Translations under genes and position numbers: made by a program
Shown here: positions 17,070-26,031 of the stretch, piece by piece
Layout: each line of letters opens with the position of its first letter
How positions within the stretch are numbered: position 1 is the first letter of the stretch
Notes under the pieces: generated by a model
Told to the model about the DNA's origin: nothing
Seen by the model: the letters and a program-made list of their open reading frames with translations, nothing else
The model's database searches: none
Assembly: GCF_023369855.1 (NCBI RefSeq)
Contig: NZ_JAMBPP010000016.1
Coordinates: 26,827 to 90,826 of the forward strand
Direction: 5' to 3'
From: Actinotalea alkalitolerans
Lineage (GTDB): Bacteria > Actinomycetota > Actinomycetes > Actinomycetales > Cellulomonadaceae
Length of the DNA: 64,000 nucleotides

Positions 17070-17564
17070 GTGCACGTCTCAGCACAGGCCAACTTCCAGG
17101 CCGGGCCCGACAGGGTCGCCCAGATGCTCGCCGACGAGGACTTCGTCGCCGCCAAGGTTCGCGCCTCGGGCGCCACCAGCCAGCACGTGGACGTGGTGGG
17201 AACCAGCGAGGGCGCGTTCACCGTCACCACGCGGCGCCAGATGCCGACCACGAGCATCCCTGCCCAGTTCCGTTCGGTGGTGGGCAGCAGCCTCGAGGTC
17301 CGCCAGGTCGAGGCGTGGGAGGCCGCCGAGGGCGATGTCCGCCGGGGGACGGTCGTGGTCGAGATCACCGGCGCGCCGGTCCGGATGACCGGGACCCTCC
17401 GGCTGGCCGGCAACGGCGACGGCACCAGCACCCAGCGGTACGACGGCCAGCTCAAGGCCTCCGTGCCGATCTTCGGTGCGGCGATCGAGGAGGCGACAGC
17501 GGGCGCGGTCCGGGCCGCCATCGAGGCCGAGGAGCGCACTGCCGCCGACTGGTTGACGGACTGA
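17070..17564 (+). CDS. DUF2505 family protein (START-like fold)
   Basis: A 164-residue cytosolic protein of the DUF2505 family, predicted to adopt the SRPBCC/START ligand-binding fold. It starts with GTG 17070 (VHVSAQANFQAGPDRVAQML, typical family opening) and ends in a long helix (EEATAGAVRAAIEAEERTAADW) as in START folds. The biochemical role is unknown. It is divergent from pdtaS with 140 bases between starts. A short hairpin follows at 17598-17614 before the LacI promoter. Confidence 0.8.
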   Translation: MHVSAQANFQAGPDRVAQMLADEDFVAAKVRASGATSQHVDVVGTSEGAFTVTTRRQMPTTSIPAQFRSVVGSSLEVRQVEAWEAAEGDVRRGTVVVEITGAPVRMTGTLRLAGNGDGTSTQRYDGQLKASVPIFGAAIEEATAGAVRAAIEAEERTAADWLTD

Positions 17565-17597
17565 CGCCGGGCGTGCGAGCGGCTCGGCCGACTCCCG

Positions 17598-17614
17598 CTG
17601 CCCGCGCAGGGCAG
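17598..17614 (+). terminator. Short hairpin after DUF2505 gene
   Basis: CTGCCC and GGGCAG flank a five-base loop, 34 bases after the DUF2505 stop and just upstream of the putative LacI-gene promoter. The stem is only six pairs, so termination is uncertain. Confidence 0.3.
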
Positions 17615-17618
17615 GGTG

Positions 17619-17671
17619 TTGACACTCCCCCGTCGGGACGTGAGGATGACGCCGGTGTGGAATCGCTCTCA
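17619..17671 (+). promoter_or_regulatory. Promoter and CelR-like operator of the LacI-family gene
   Basis: TTGACA at 17619-17624 is a full -35 match, with GAGGAT at 17642-17647 a weak -10 at 17-base spacing. TGGAATCGCTCTCA at 17658-17671 matches the cellulose-regulator palindrome TGGGAGCGCTCCCA at 11 of 14 positions, keeping the central CG. Placed just after the -10, it would allow autorepression. The same layout is seen at 62235-62334. Confidence 0.5.
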
Positions 17672-17765
17672 CATCCAGGGTGTCTGGCTCCGCTTCCGGA
17701 GGCGACCCCCTGAGCACGATGATTGAGGTGCCGACCCCGACGGGGTCCCGAGGAAGGAACCGCCG

Positions 17766-18821
17766 ATGACGGCAGATGTCCGGACGACCGCCATGGCGGC
17801 GGCCGTCGGCCCCCTTCCCCACGCCCCCACCCTCGAAGAGGTCGCCGAGCGAGCCGGGGTGTCCCGCTCGACCGCCTCCCGGGCGATCAACGGCGGCCTC
17901 AAGGTCAGTCCCGAGGCGCAGGCCGCGGTCGACGTCGCCGTCGCCGAGCTCGGGTACACGCCCAACCGGGCGGCCCGCACCCTGGTCACCCGGCGCACCG
18001 ACTCGGTCGCCCTCGTGGTCCCCGAGCCAGACGAGCGCGTGCTCACCGACCCCTACTTCGCCGGGACCCTGCAGGGGCTGAGCGACGCCTTCGCCGCCAC
18101 CGAGATCCAGCTGGTGCTGCTCATCGCCCGACGCGGTGAAGAGGCCCAGCGCACCAACCGGTACCTGCGCAACCGTCACGTGGACGGTGCGGTGATCGTC
18201 TCCCACCACCGGGACGACACGTTGGACTCGGTGCTGGCTGAGTCGCGCCTTCCCTGCGTCTTCGTCGGCCGCCCCTGGACCGCGCCACGGCCGGTGCAGT
18301 ACGTCGATGTCAACAACTACCTCGGTGGCCGCCGGGCGACCGAGCACCTCATCGCCGCGGGGTGCCGTCACATCGGGACGATCACCGGCCTGCTCGACAT
18401 GGCGGCAGGTGTGGACCGGCTCGCCGGGTGGCGCCAGGCGCTCCAGGACGCGGGCCTGCCCGACGACGCGATGGTGCGGGGCGACTTCACCACGGCCGGA
18501 GGTGCCGCCGCCACGGAGCGGTTGCTCCAGGCCCATCCTGAGATCGACGGGCTCTTCGTGGCCTCCGACCTCATGGCCGCGGGAGCGCTGGGCGTTCTCG
18601 CCTCCCACGGCAGGGCCGTTCCCGACGACCTCAAGATCGTCGGCTTCGACAACCTGGGGGTCGCCGCGTCGACCTCACCCCAGCTGACCACGATGAACAA
18701 CCCGGTGGTCGAGATGAGCAGGGTGGCCGGCGAGCTGCTGCTCGCGCAGATCACCGGGACGGCGACCTCGCTCGAACCCCGCATCTTCGGTGCCGAGATC
18801 GTCATCCGCGCCTCCGCGTGA
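17766..18821 (+). CDS. LacI-family transcriptional regulator (CebR/CelR-like)
   Basis: A 351-residue regulator. The N-terminal helix-turn-helix (about residues 20-66) reads TLEEVAERAGVSRSTASRAI with the minor-groove hinge helix NRAARTLVTRR. A periplasmic-binding-protein-like sugar domain follows (PYFAGTLQGLSDAF, DGLFVASDLMAAGAL, VPDDLKIVGFDN). This form resembles actinobacterial CebR/CelR cello-oligosaccharide repressors, but the effector is not proven. A 14-base CelR-like palindrome sits in its own promoter. No sugar-catabolic gene is adjacent; the nearest sugar importer is at 62426, whose two operators share the right half-site. Confidence 0.88.
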   Translation: MTADVRTTAMAAAVGPLPHAPTLEEVAERAGVSRSTASRAINGGLKVSPEAQAAVDVAVAELGYTPNRAARTLVTRRTDSVALVVPEPDERVLTDPYFAGTLQGLSDAFAATEIQLVLLIARRGEEAQRTNRYLRNRHVDGAVIVSHHRDDTLDSVLAESRLPCVFVGRPWTAPRPVQYVDVNNYLGGRRATEHLIAAGCRHIGTITGLLDMAAGVDRLAGWRQALQDAGLPDDAMVRGDFTTAGGAAATERLLQAHPEIDGLFVASDLMAAGALGVLASHGRAVPDDLKIVGFDNLGVAASTSPQLTTMNNPVVEMSRVAGELLLAQITGTATSLEPRIFGAEIVIRASA

Positions 18822-18945
18822 GGCCGGTGGCAGGTTGCCGTGGTGACCGCACGTGCTCGATCTCCCCGGCCGCCTGACCGTGGCCGTGGCACTGGTGCTC
18901 CGCTGACAGGTGCCCCACCTAGCAGGGGAAGCGTGACACCAGGTC

Positions 18946-19467
18946 TCAGCGGACCGCGCTGCGTCTGCGCCGCTCGATCTCGGCCGACAGCTCCTCGACG
19001 ATCTGCTGGGCCCAGTCCTGGATGTCCTCCCAGCGTCGGAAGTCCCCGTGCTCGGCCTTGACCAGTGCGACGACCGCGCGCTCGGCCATGCCGAGCCCGC
19101 CACGGTCCAGCGCTCCGGCGAAGGTGCGGTGGCCGCGGGCACCGAGCCGGGTCATGAGAGGGCCGACCTCCTCGGGGTCGCCCGCGGGCACGGCCGGCAC
19201 CCCCACCGGCCCGGAGGAGAACAGCCACACCGGACGGCTGCTGAGCCCCGCCGCGAGCCGGTCGACCATCGCTCGGGCCGAGGCCGCCCACCGGCCCACG
19301 TACACCGAGGAGCCGAGCACCACCGCGTCGTAGCCCTCGAGGCTCTCGACGTCGTCGGGGTCATGGACGTCGACCACGAAGCCGGCGCCGGCGATGACCT
19401 CACCGATCGCCTCACCGATCTCCCGGGTCGATCCGTGGCGCGAGGCCACAGCGACGAGGACCTTCAT
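18946..19467 (-). CDS. Flavodoxin-domain protein (HemG-like)
   Basis: A 173-residue flavodoxin-fold protein. ATG 19467 is preceded by a near-ideal GGAGGTGGCC site and opens with MKVLVAVASRHGSTREIGE, where ASRHGSTREI is the FMN phosphate loop. VVLGSSVYVGRWAASARAMV is the second FMN-contact region. It resembles the flavodoxin-domain proteins annotated as menaquinone-dependent protoporphyrinogen oxidase (HemG), though many actinobacterial members are of unknown function and a redox role is all that can be claimed. It is divergent from the aldo/keto reductase and convergent with the LacI gene. Confidence 0.82.
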   Translation of the reverse strand: MKVLVAVASRHGSTREIGEAIGEVIAGAGFVVDVHDPDDVESLEGYDAVVLGSSVYVGRWAASARAMVDRLAAGLSSRPVWLFSSGPVGVPAVPAGDPEEVGPLMTRLGARGHRTFAGALDRGGLGMAERAVVALVKAEHGDFRRWEDIQDWAQQIVEELSAEIERRRRSAVR

Positions 19468-19648
19468 GGTGGCCACCTCCCTGCACTGGCCCCGTGCACC
19501 CTGGCCGGTGCGAAGCCCTGATCCCCAGCGTGACCCGCTCCCGGCCCCGCTGCCTGGGCCACAGGTCCCGTCACGCCTCACGGTGGCCTCGGGCGGGCCG
19601 TCCCGCCCAGCGGATGAAGGTCGGCGCAGCGCGGGGCACACTGGCGCG

Positions 19649-20440
19649 ATGACCACACCACCGATCCCCACCCTCGACCTCGCGACGCCCGCCGGTGCCG
19701 TACCCGTCCCGCTGCTCGGCCTGGGTACCTGGCAGTCGGAGGGCGACGAGGCCTACCGCGCCGTCCGCCACGCCCTCGAGGTGGGCTACCGCCATGTGGA
19801 CACCGCGACGGGGTACGGCAACGAGGACCAGGTCGGCCGCGGCATCGCCGACTCGGGCGTGGCACGCGACGAGGTCTTCGTGACGACCAAGCTGCCGCCC
19901 GACGCCGCGGGCCGGGAGCGCGAGACCCTCGAGCAGAGCCTGCGGCTGCTGGGGCTGGGGCACGTGGACCTCTGGCTCGTGCACTGGCCCCCGAACAAGC
20001 AGGCGACCCCGGGCACCTGGCAGGCCTTCCGCGAGCTGCGCGACGAGGGGCTCGTACGGGCCATCGGTGTGAGCAACTACTCCGTGGACCAGATCGACGA
20101 GCTGGTCCGGGCGACGGGTGAGGCACCCGCGATCAACCAGATCCCGTGGAGCCCGGCGGACTTCGACGCCGAGCTGGTCGCCGCGCACGCCGAGCGCGGG
20201 GTGGCCCTCGAGGGCTACAGCCCGTTCAAGCGGACCGACATGGGATCCGAGCTGCTCGCCACGATCGCCGACACCCACGGGGTCACCGCGCAGCAGGTCG
20301 TGCTGCGCTGGCACCTGGAGCACCGCGTGGTGGTGATCCCCAAGTCGGTGACGCCGGCCCGGATCGAGTCCAACCTCGACGTGCTGGGGTTCTCGCTCAG
20401 CCAGGACGAGCTCGCCCGGATCGACGCCCTCGGCTCCTGA
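19649..20440 (+). CDS. Aldo/keto reductase
   Basis: A 263-residue NADPH-dependent TIM-barrel oxidoreductase of the 2,5-diketo-gluconate reductase-like group. ATG 19649 gives MTTPPIPTLDLATPAG. The catalytic tetrad is visible: Asp and Tyr in VDTATGYGNE, Lys in VTTKLPP, His in LWLVHWPP. The cofactor region contains GVSNYSVDQIDEL and IPKSVTPARIESNLDV, the NADPH phosphate-binding loop. Length is normal for the family. The substrate cannot be assigned. A peptidase gene follows 52 bases downstream. Confidence 0.92.
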   Translation: MTTPPIPTLDLATPAGAVPVPLLGLGTWQSEGDEAYRAVRHALEVGYRHVDTATGYGNEDQVGRGIADSGVARDEVFVTTKLPPDAAGRERETLEQSLRLLGLGHVDLWLVHWPPNKQATPGTWQAFRELRDEGLVRAIGVSNYSVDQIDELVRATGEAPAINQIPWSPADFDAELVAAHAERGVALEGYSPFKRTDMGSELLATIADTHGVTAQQVVLRWHLEHRVVVIPKSVTPARIESNLDVLGFSLSQDELARIDALGS

Positions 20441-20492
20441 CGTGGCCGGCCCGGGTTAGACACGGGCGGCACCGTGTCCGCAGACTGCTGAG

Positions 20493-21632
20493 GTGGACGA
20501 GACGACGAACCCACGCGACAGGACCGGGGAGGGCACCCGGCCGCGCGGACGACCCTCGCGCCGCCAGAGCCTGGTCGGCGTACTGACCTTCCTCGCGCTG
20601 CTCGCCGGCGGCCTGACCGCGGTCCAGGTCCGCGCCGCCCAGGCCGAGACCCAGCGCGAGCAGCTGGCCGCTGCCGAGGAGGCCGACCAGAAGGCCGCTG
20701 CGCGGGCCGAGGCCGCGGCCCAGGCCGCTCGGCTCGCGCAGGAGGAACGGCTCGCGCAGGAGGAGCTCGAGCAGACCCGCGCCTCAGCGGTCGACAGCGC
20801 GCAGCAGCAGCTCGGGGACGCCGAGGCCGTGCTGGCCGGCTCTGCCGGCCAGGTGGCCGACGACCACGTCCGCCTGGCCCTGGCGCAGACCATCGACGCG
20901 CTGCGTGCGGTGCTCGCCGACCCCCAGGACACGCTCGACCCCGGCGAGGTCGACCTGGCCTCGGACGCGATGTCCCAGGCCACGGCCCTGGTCACCCAGG
21001 CGCAGGGCGAGTGGCTCGCAGCCCAGGAGGAGCGCGCCGCCCACGAGGCACTGCTCGCCCAGCAGGCCGAGGAGCAGCGAGCCGCGCGCGCGGCCGGTGC
21101 GGCCGCACCGGCGACGGGCGGGGGCGGCGCAGGCCCCGACTGCGGTGGCCCGGACTCCGCCGAGCCTGCCAGCAGCAGCGGCGTGACGTTCTACACCTCG
21201 ACGCCCTCGGACCAGGGCGACGGCTCCAACGGACGCCTCCCCGCTGCCTCGATGAGCCGCCTGTCGTGGTGCGTCGACTCCCAGGGCAACGCGCAGTGGC
21301 TGCGCTCGGACGCGGCAGCGGCACTGACGCGGATGAACGAGGCCTTCCGGGCGCAGTTCGGCGAGAACATCGCCGTCGACATGTCCTACCGGTCCTACGA
21401 GGACCAGGTCGCGATGCGCCGGCACTACGGATCGGTGGCCGCCGAGCCGGGTACCTCGAACCACGGATGGGGCACCGCCTTCGACGTCTGGGAGTGGCAG
21501 GCCTACTCCTTCGGATCGCCGCGCTACGAGTGGCTCGTCACCAACGGCCCGGCCTATGGCTGGATCGCCCCGGGCTGGGCGCGCCAGGACGGCTCGAACC
21601 CCGAGTACTGGCACTTCGAGTACACCGGCTGA
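20493..21632 (+). CDS. M15 family D-alanyl-D-alanine carboxypeptidase with coiled-coil stalk
   Basis: A 379-residue extracytoplasmic peptidase. GTG 20493 is followed by a basic N-terminus and one membrane helix (about residues 32-52). Then comes an Ala/Glu/Gln-rich coiled coil of about 150 residues (55-205), a Gly/Ala linker, and a VanY-type zinc domain. Zinc and catalytic motifs are intact: SNHGWGTAFD (SxHxxGxAxD) and the C-terminal WHFEY. It would trim D-Ala from peptidoglycan stem peptides at the cell surface. The long stalk probably spans the wall. Two Cys flank the linker and domain start (DCGG, LSWCVD) and might pair. Confidence 0.88.
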   Translation: MDETTNPRDRTGEGTRPRGRPSRRQSLVGVLTFLALLAGGLTAVQVRAAQAETQREQLAAAEEADQKAAARAEAAAQAARLAQEERLAQEELEQTRASAVDSAQQQLGDAEAVLAGSAGQVADDHVRLALAQTIDALRAVLADPQDTLDPGEVDLASDAMSQATALVTQAQGEWLAAQEERAAHEALLAQQAEEQRAARAAGAAAPATGGGGAGPDCGGPDSAEPASSSGVTFYTSTPSDQGDGSNGRLPAASMSRLSWCVDSQGNAQWLRSDAAAALTRMNEAFRAQFGENIAVDMSYRSYEDQVAMRRHYGSVAAEPGTSNHGWGTAFDVWEWQAYSFGSPRYEWLVTNGPAYGWIAPGWARQDGSNPEYWHFEYTG

Positions 21633-21734
21633 CCGCTGCGGGCGTCAGCCGCGCCGAGGTGGGAGAGTGGCCCTGGGACCGATGGCGCACCCGCCGGGTC
21701 CCTGCCTGCACCAGACCAGGAGGCGTGACCCGCA

Positions 21735-23066
21735 ATGCCTGAGACCACCACCGACGACCCCTCGCGCTCCGCGCTGAGCCGGATGCTGCCGGACAACGTC
21801 CCGGCCGACCTGGCCCAGCCCACGCACGCGGGACCGCTCGCGACCGCGCAGACCCAGCTCGCCGGCGCGATCGAGCGCCTGGGCTACGACGCCGGGATGC
21901 ACGCGATGCTGGCCACCCCACGGCGCGAGATCAACGTGGCGATCCCGTTGCGGCGCGACGACGGCCGGACCGAGCTGTTCCACGGGTTCCGGGTCCAGCA
22001 CAACGTGTCCCGCGGCCCGGGCAAGGGCGGGCTCCGCTTCCACCCGAGCGTCGACGTCGACGAGGTCCGTGCCCTGGCGATGTGGATGACCTGGAAGTGC
22101 GCGGTGGTCGAGCTCCCCTACGGAGGGGCGAAGGGCGGGGTGGCGATCGATCCGCGCCTCTACTCCCAGGGCGAGCTCGAGCGCGTCACCCGGCGCTACA
22201 CCAGCGAGATCATGCCGATGATCGGCCCCGAGCGCGACATCATGGCCCCCGACATCGGCACCGACGCCCAGACCATGGCGTGGGTCATGGACACCTACTC
22301 GGTCAACAAGGGCTACACGATCCCCGGCGTCGTCACGGGCAAGCCCCTCGAGGTCGGTGGATCGCTCGGCCGGGCGACCGCCACCTCGCGCGGTGTGGTC
22401 CACGCCTCACGCGCCGCGATCGGCGAGGCCGGGCTCGAGCTCTCCGACGTGCGCGTGGCCATCCAGGGCTTCGGCAAGGTGGGGTCGAACGCCGCGGTCT
22501 TCTTCGCCGAGGGTGGCGCGAGGGTCGAGGCGGTCAGCGACGAGTACGGGGGTGTGCACCGCAGCGGCGGGCTCGACGTCCCGCGGCTGATGGACCACGT
22601 CCGCGACACCGGGTCGGTGGTCGACTTCGACGGGGGCGACCCGATCGACAACGCGGCTCTGCTGACCCTGGACGTCGACGTCCTGGTCCCGGCCGCGGTC
22701 GAAGGGGTGATCAGCTCGCAGAACGCGGCGGACGTCAAGGCCCGCTGGGTGGTCGAGGCGGCGAACGGGCCGACCACGGCCAAGGCCGATGCTGCCCTCG
22801 CGGAGCGCGGCACCGTGGTCGTCCCCGACATCCTGGCGAACGCAGGCGGCGTGATCGTCTCCTACTTCGAGTGGGTCCAGGCGCAGCAGGCGTACTGGTG
22901 GACCGAGGTCGAGATCGAGCAGCGGCTCGAGGAGCGCATGCTGCACGCGTACTCCGCGGTGGCCGAGATCTCACGTCGCGAGAAGGTCTCGCTGCGCGAC
23001 GGCGCGCTGCTGCTCAGTGTCCAGCGGGTCGCCGGAGCCCACCGCACCCGGGGTCTCTACCCCTGA
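21735..23066 (+). CDS. gdhA: Glutamate dehydrogenase (Glu/Leu/Phe/Val dehydrogenase family)
   Basis: A 443-residue cytosolic dehydrogenase interconverting glutamate and 2-oxoglutarate. ATG 21735 follows GGAGGCGTGACCCGCA. Substrate residues lie in HNVSRGPGKGGLRFHP and MTWKCAVVELPYGGAKGG (catalytic Lys and the Gly-rich loop). The Rossmann domain has the dinucleotide motif IQGFGKVGSNAA. The C-terminal SYFEWVQ.. block is typical of hexameric bacterial GDH of about 420-450 residues. Cofactor preference cannot be read with confidence. No synthase or regulator is adjacent. Confidence 0.92.
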   Translation: MPETTTDDPSRSALSRMLPDNVPADLAQPTHAGPLATAQTQLAGAIERLGYDAGMHAMLATPRREINVAIPLRRDDGRTELFHGFRVQHNVSRGPGKGGLRFHPSVDVDEVRALAMWMTWKCAVVELPYGGAKGGVAIDPRLYSQGELERVTRRYTSEIMPMIGPERDIMAPDIGTDAQTMAWVMDTYSVNKGYTIPGVVTGKPLEVGGSLGRATATSRGVVHASRAAIGEAGLELSDVRVAIQGFGKVGSNAAVFFAEGGARVEAVSDEYGGVHRSGGLDVPRLMDHVRDTGSVVDFDGGDPIDNAALLTLDVDVLVPAAVEGVISSQNAADVKARWVVEAANGPTTAKADAALAERGTVVVPDILANAGGVIVSYFEWVQAQQAYWWTEVEIEQRLEERMLHAYSAVAEISRREKVSLRDGALLLSVQRVAGAHRTRGLYP

Positions 23067-23093
23067 CCACCTGCGGCCACCCGACCGGGGCGG

Positions 23094-24128
23094 TCAGTGA
23101 CCGGACAGCACCGCCCGGTCCCGGCCGGAGTCCTTGGCGGCGTAGAGGGCGCGGTCCGCGTCACGGCACAGGTCCGAGGGGACCTGGTGCCGCGACGAGC
23201 GGACCGCGGCCCCCGCGCTCACGGTGCACCGCAGGGTCCCGTCGGCGTACGCCACGTCGCTCCGGCCGAGGTGGGTCACGACGTGCTGCGCCCACTCCTG
23301 CGCGGTCGGGCCGTCGCGCCCGGGCAGCAGCACGCCGAACTCCTCGCCCCCGGTGCGCGCCACGACGTCCCGCGGGCCCACGTGCGCGAGGAGGACCTCC
23401 GCGAAGGCCCGGAGGACGTCGTCCCCCGCCGCGTGCCCGTAGGTGTCGTTGACGGCCTTGAAGTGGTCGAGGTCGCAGAAGAGCACCGCGAGCGGCGTCG
23501 CCTCCGGATCGGCCCAGAGCCGATCGAGCTCGTCGTCGAAGGCGCGTCGGTTGAGCAGCCCTGTCACGGTGTCTCGGCGGGCCCGCTCACCCAGGCCGCG
23601 GATGATCCGGTCGCTGCGCTCGACGGTCGTCCGCAGGCTCGCGCTGCTCAGCGCGCAGACCACGACCGTCACCACCCACACCGCCCACCCCAGGCGGGGG
23701 TCGGGGGACGCCGTGGCCGCGGCGGCGAGACCGACGGCGACGGCCACGCCGTTCCCCGTCGCGACCATGCGGGTGCCGTAGCACGCGGCGGTCAGGCTCG
23801 AGCCGACCAGGAGGACCGGGATCAGACCCGCCTCGGAGGTCTGGGACAGCAGCACGAGGACCGCACCGTTCGGCACCGCGACGGCGACCAGGAGGACCAG
23901 CCACGCGGGCCACCGCTCACCGGTGAGCAGGAGCAGGGCCGCCGCGACGACCACCGCGGCAGTGCCGGCGTACAGGGGCTGCTCACCGGGCGGTCGAGGG
24001 TTGAGGTAAGGGGCAGCCGCTGCCACCACGCCGACGCAGAGGTTCACCCCGACCGCGAGGCGTCGCATCGCGCCGTGCCCACCGGTCAGTGACACGGCGG
24101 TCCAGCGCTCACGGTCCAGCCCGACCAT
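23094..24128 (-). CDS. Membrane diguanylate cyclase (GGDEF)
   Basis: A 344-residue protein. ATG 24128 follows GGAGG and gives MVGLDRERWTAV; longer in-frame starts add non-family sequence. About six membrane helices (residues 25-185) form a MASE-like sensor, followed by a GGDEF domain with DTVTGLLNRRAFDDEL, FCDLDHFKAVNDTYGHAAGD and an active GGEEF loop. The RxxD inhibitory site is absent: Gly replaces its Arg in GPRDVVARTGGEEF, so product inhibition at that site is unlikely. It should make cyclic di-GMP. It is convergent with gdhA, 27 bases apart. Confidence 0.9.
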   Translation of the reverse strand: MVGLDRERWTAVSLTGGHGAMRRLAVGVNLCVGVVAAAAPYLNPRPPGEQPLYAGTAAVVVAAALLLLTGERWPAWLVLLVAVAVPNGAVLVLLSQTSEAGLIPVLLVGSSLTAACYGTRMVATGNGVAVAVGLAAAATASPDPRLGWAVWVVTVVVCALSSASLRTTVERSDRIIRGLGERARRDTVTGLLNRRAFDDELDRLWADPEATPLAVLFCDLDHFKAVNDTYGHAAGDDVLRAFAEVLLAHVGPRDVVARTGGEEFGVLLPGRDGPTAQEWAQHVVTHLGRSDVAYADGTLRCTVSAGAAVRSSRHQVPSDLCRDADRALYAAKDSGRDRAVLSGH

Positions 24129-24343
24129 GCCCCCTCCTTCCCGGTGCCACGATGTGTCGTCGTCGGTCGACCAGAATCCTCGCGCGCTCGGCTGGCGGGC
24201 GCGTGGTCCGTCCACAGGAGGGCACGCCCGTCCATGAGCACAGGTGCGCCGCCGCCGTCCGCTGCGTCGAGCCCGGACCACCATAAGGCTGATCTTCGGG
24301 GCGTGGGAGGGGTTCCCACAGCCCTCTCCCCTAGGCTCAGCGG

Positions 24344-24934
24344 GTGAGCACCGACGCGACAGCCCTGACCGTGCAGCCACGCACCACGTACCTGCTCGTC
24401 GACGGAGAGAACATCGACGCGACCCTGGGCGGGTCGATCCTCGGTGCCCGGCCCACCCCTGACCAGCGGCCGCGGTGGGAGCGCGTGCTCGACTTCGCGC
24501 GGACCGTGTGGGGTGCCGAGCAGGTCAAGGGGCTCTTCTTCCTCAACGCCTCGAGCGGCACCATGCCGATGTCGTTCGTCCAGGCCCTCGTGGCGATCGG
24601 CTTCCAGCCGATCCCGCTGTCCGGGGAGTCCTACGAGAAGGTCGTGGACATCGGCATCCAGCGCACCCTGGACGCGCTCGCCGATCGCGCCGGGGACGTG
24701 CTGCTCGCGAGCCACGACGGCGACTTCGCACCCCAGCTGGCAGCGCTGCTCGGGACCGACCGCAACGTCGGGATGCTCTCGTTCAAGGAGTTCACCAGCA
24801 GCGCTCTGCAGCACCTGGTCGAGGGAGGTCTGGAGCTCTTCGACCTCGAGTCCGACGTCCAGGCCTTCAACGTCCGGTTGCCGCGCCTGCGGATCATCTC
24901 GCTCGACGAGTTCGACCCGACGAACTACCTCTGA
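24344..24934 (+). CDS. NYN-domain (LabA/DUF88-like) putative ribonuclease
   Basis: A 196-residue protein with the PIN-like NYN fold. Acidic metal-site residues appear in LLVDGENIDATLGG (residues about 17-30), the internal IGIQRTLDAL stretch and LLASHDGDFAPQL, the canonical SxDxDF-like motif. Such proteins are predicted metal-dependent RNases; the substrate is unknown. GTG 24344 is chosen because the conserved strand TTYLLVDGENID follows closely. It is divergent from the diguanylate cyclase (215 bases). Its 3' end overlaps the convergent TspO-like gene by 41 bases, which is more than usual here. Confidence 0.85.
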   Translation: MSTDATALTVQPRTTYLLVDGENIDATLGGSILGARPTPDQRPRWERVLDFARTVWGAEQVKGLFFLNASSGTMPMSFVQALVAIGFQPIPLSGESYEKVVDIGIQRTLDALADRAGDVLLASHDGDFAPQLAALLGTDRNVGMLSFKEFTSSALQHLVEGGLELFDLESDVQAFNVRLPRLRIISLDEFDPTNYL

Positions 24935-25748
24935 GCCGGACTGTCACGGTCACGACCGCGACGACAGCCGCACCGACCCCTGCAGCGACCGCGGCCGGGG
25001 TGGACAGCAGGTCGCCCGTGGTCCGCGCGACCGCGACCCAGGTCAGGCCCCACACGATCGCGGCGCCGATGGCGAGCCGGCCACCGCTGTACACCGCGAG
25101 CGCGACGCCGACGACCGCGGCGAGAGCGAGGGCGACGACCGACCAGGCGTCGGGACCCAGGCCGAGGTCGGTGACGCCCGCAGCGGCGAGGACCGCGGCC
25201 ACGTTCGCGACGGTGGCCACGCACACCCACCCCAGGTACAGGCCGAGGGTCCCGTCCACCACGACGGCCTCGACCCGCCCGCGGGGCGGGTGCGCGAGCA
25301 GCCGCACCAGGACCAGCGACAGGACGGCCACGAGCGCGACGATCACCGCGACGCTGAGCGGGAGGAGGTCGGCCTGCACCACACCGATCCAGGCCGCGTT
25401 GAGCACCATCGACGCCAGCACCCACCAGCCGATGCTGCGCTGCCGCGGGTCGGCGCGCCGAGCCGGCAGCGCCTGCCAGATCGCGTAGGCGACCAGTCCC
25501 GTGTAGATCACGGACCAGATGGAGAAGGCGGGGCTGCCGGGCGCGACAGGTGTCGCGTCGGCCGCCAGCGCCCCGTCACCGACCTCGGGCTGGGACGGCC
25601 CGCCGGCGGCTCCGGACCCGATGAAGGCCCCGACGACCGCGAGGGCAGCCCCCACGAGCACCACGACCTGACGGACGAGGTCGGCCGTGGTGGCGGAGGC
25701 GTCGGACGTCCTGGTGCCGGCCGTCGAGGACCGGTGCGGGGTGCTCAT
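24894..25748 (-). CDS. TspO/MBR-like membrane protein
   Basis: A 284-residue integral membrane protein with about eight hydrophobic segments. The middle region FSIWSVIYTGLVAYAIWQAL and IGWWVLASMVLNAAWIG resembles the tryptophan-rich sensory protein (TspO/MBR) family, which binds porphyrins and related ligands. It is longer than classical TspO (about 160 residues) because of a C-terminal extension of three or four helices; similar long forms occur in actinobacteria. ATG 25748 is the only sensible start. The 3' end overlaps the NYN gene on the other strand. Confidence 0.72.
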   Translation of the reverse strand: MSTPHRSSTAGTRTSDASATTADLVRQVVVLVGAALAVVGAFIGSGAAGGPSQPEVGDGALAADATPVAPGSPAFSIWSVIYTGLVAYAIWQALPARRADPRQRSIGWWVLASMVLNAAWIGVVQADLLPLSVAVIVALVAVLSLVLVRLLAHPPRGRVEAVVVDGTLGLYLGWVCVATVANVAAVLAAAGVTDLGLGPDAWSVVALALAAVVGVALAVYSGGRLAIGAAIVWGLTWVAVARTTGDLLSTPAAVAAGVGAAVVAVVTVTVRLRGSSSGRTRRAR

Positions 25749-26031
25749 CTCCCCATCCTCGCGGTGCCGCCGCGGCCACGCTCGTCGGGACGGGGTCGAG
25801 CACGTCCCGACCGCCAGCCGGTCGCGGGTGTGACATACCGGACAACGAATTCCGTCGCCATCCGGCTGCGCGACGCGGCGTGGCGGGCTAACCTCGTGTC
25901 ACACCCTTCAGTCACGGCGAGAGCAGTGACCGGCCCTCGGGTCGCTGGTGTCATGCCACGCCCTGTGCAGGCGAGACGGCACCGCACCGCCCCCGTTCGC
26001 GCAGCCGCGGACGGGGGCGCACCATGTCCCC

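Noticed and set aside
20493..21632. Phage endolysin or mobile element remnant
   Set aside because: The M15 peptidase has a host-type anchor and stalk and is surrounded by housekeeping genes; no integrase, att repeat or phage gene is near.
25749..26031. Gene in the 283-base gap before the DUF6328 gene
   Set aside because: No frame with a family resemblance or ribosome site; the possible upstream extension of the DUF6328 frame is low-complexity.
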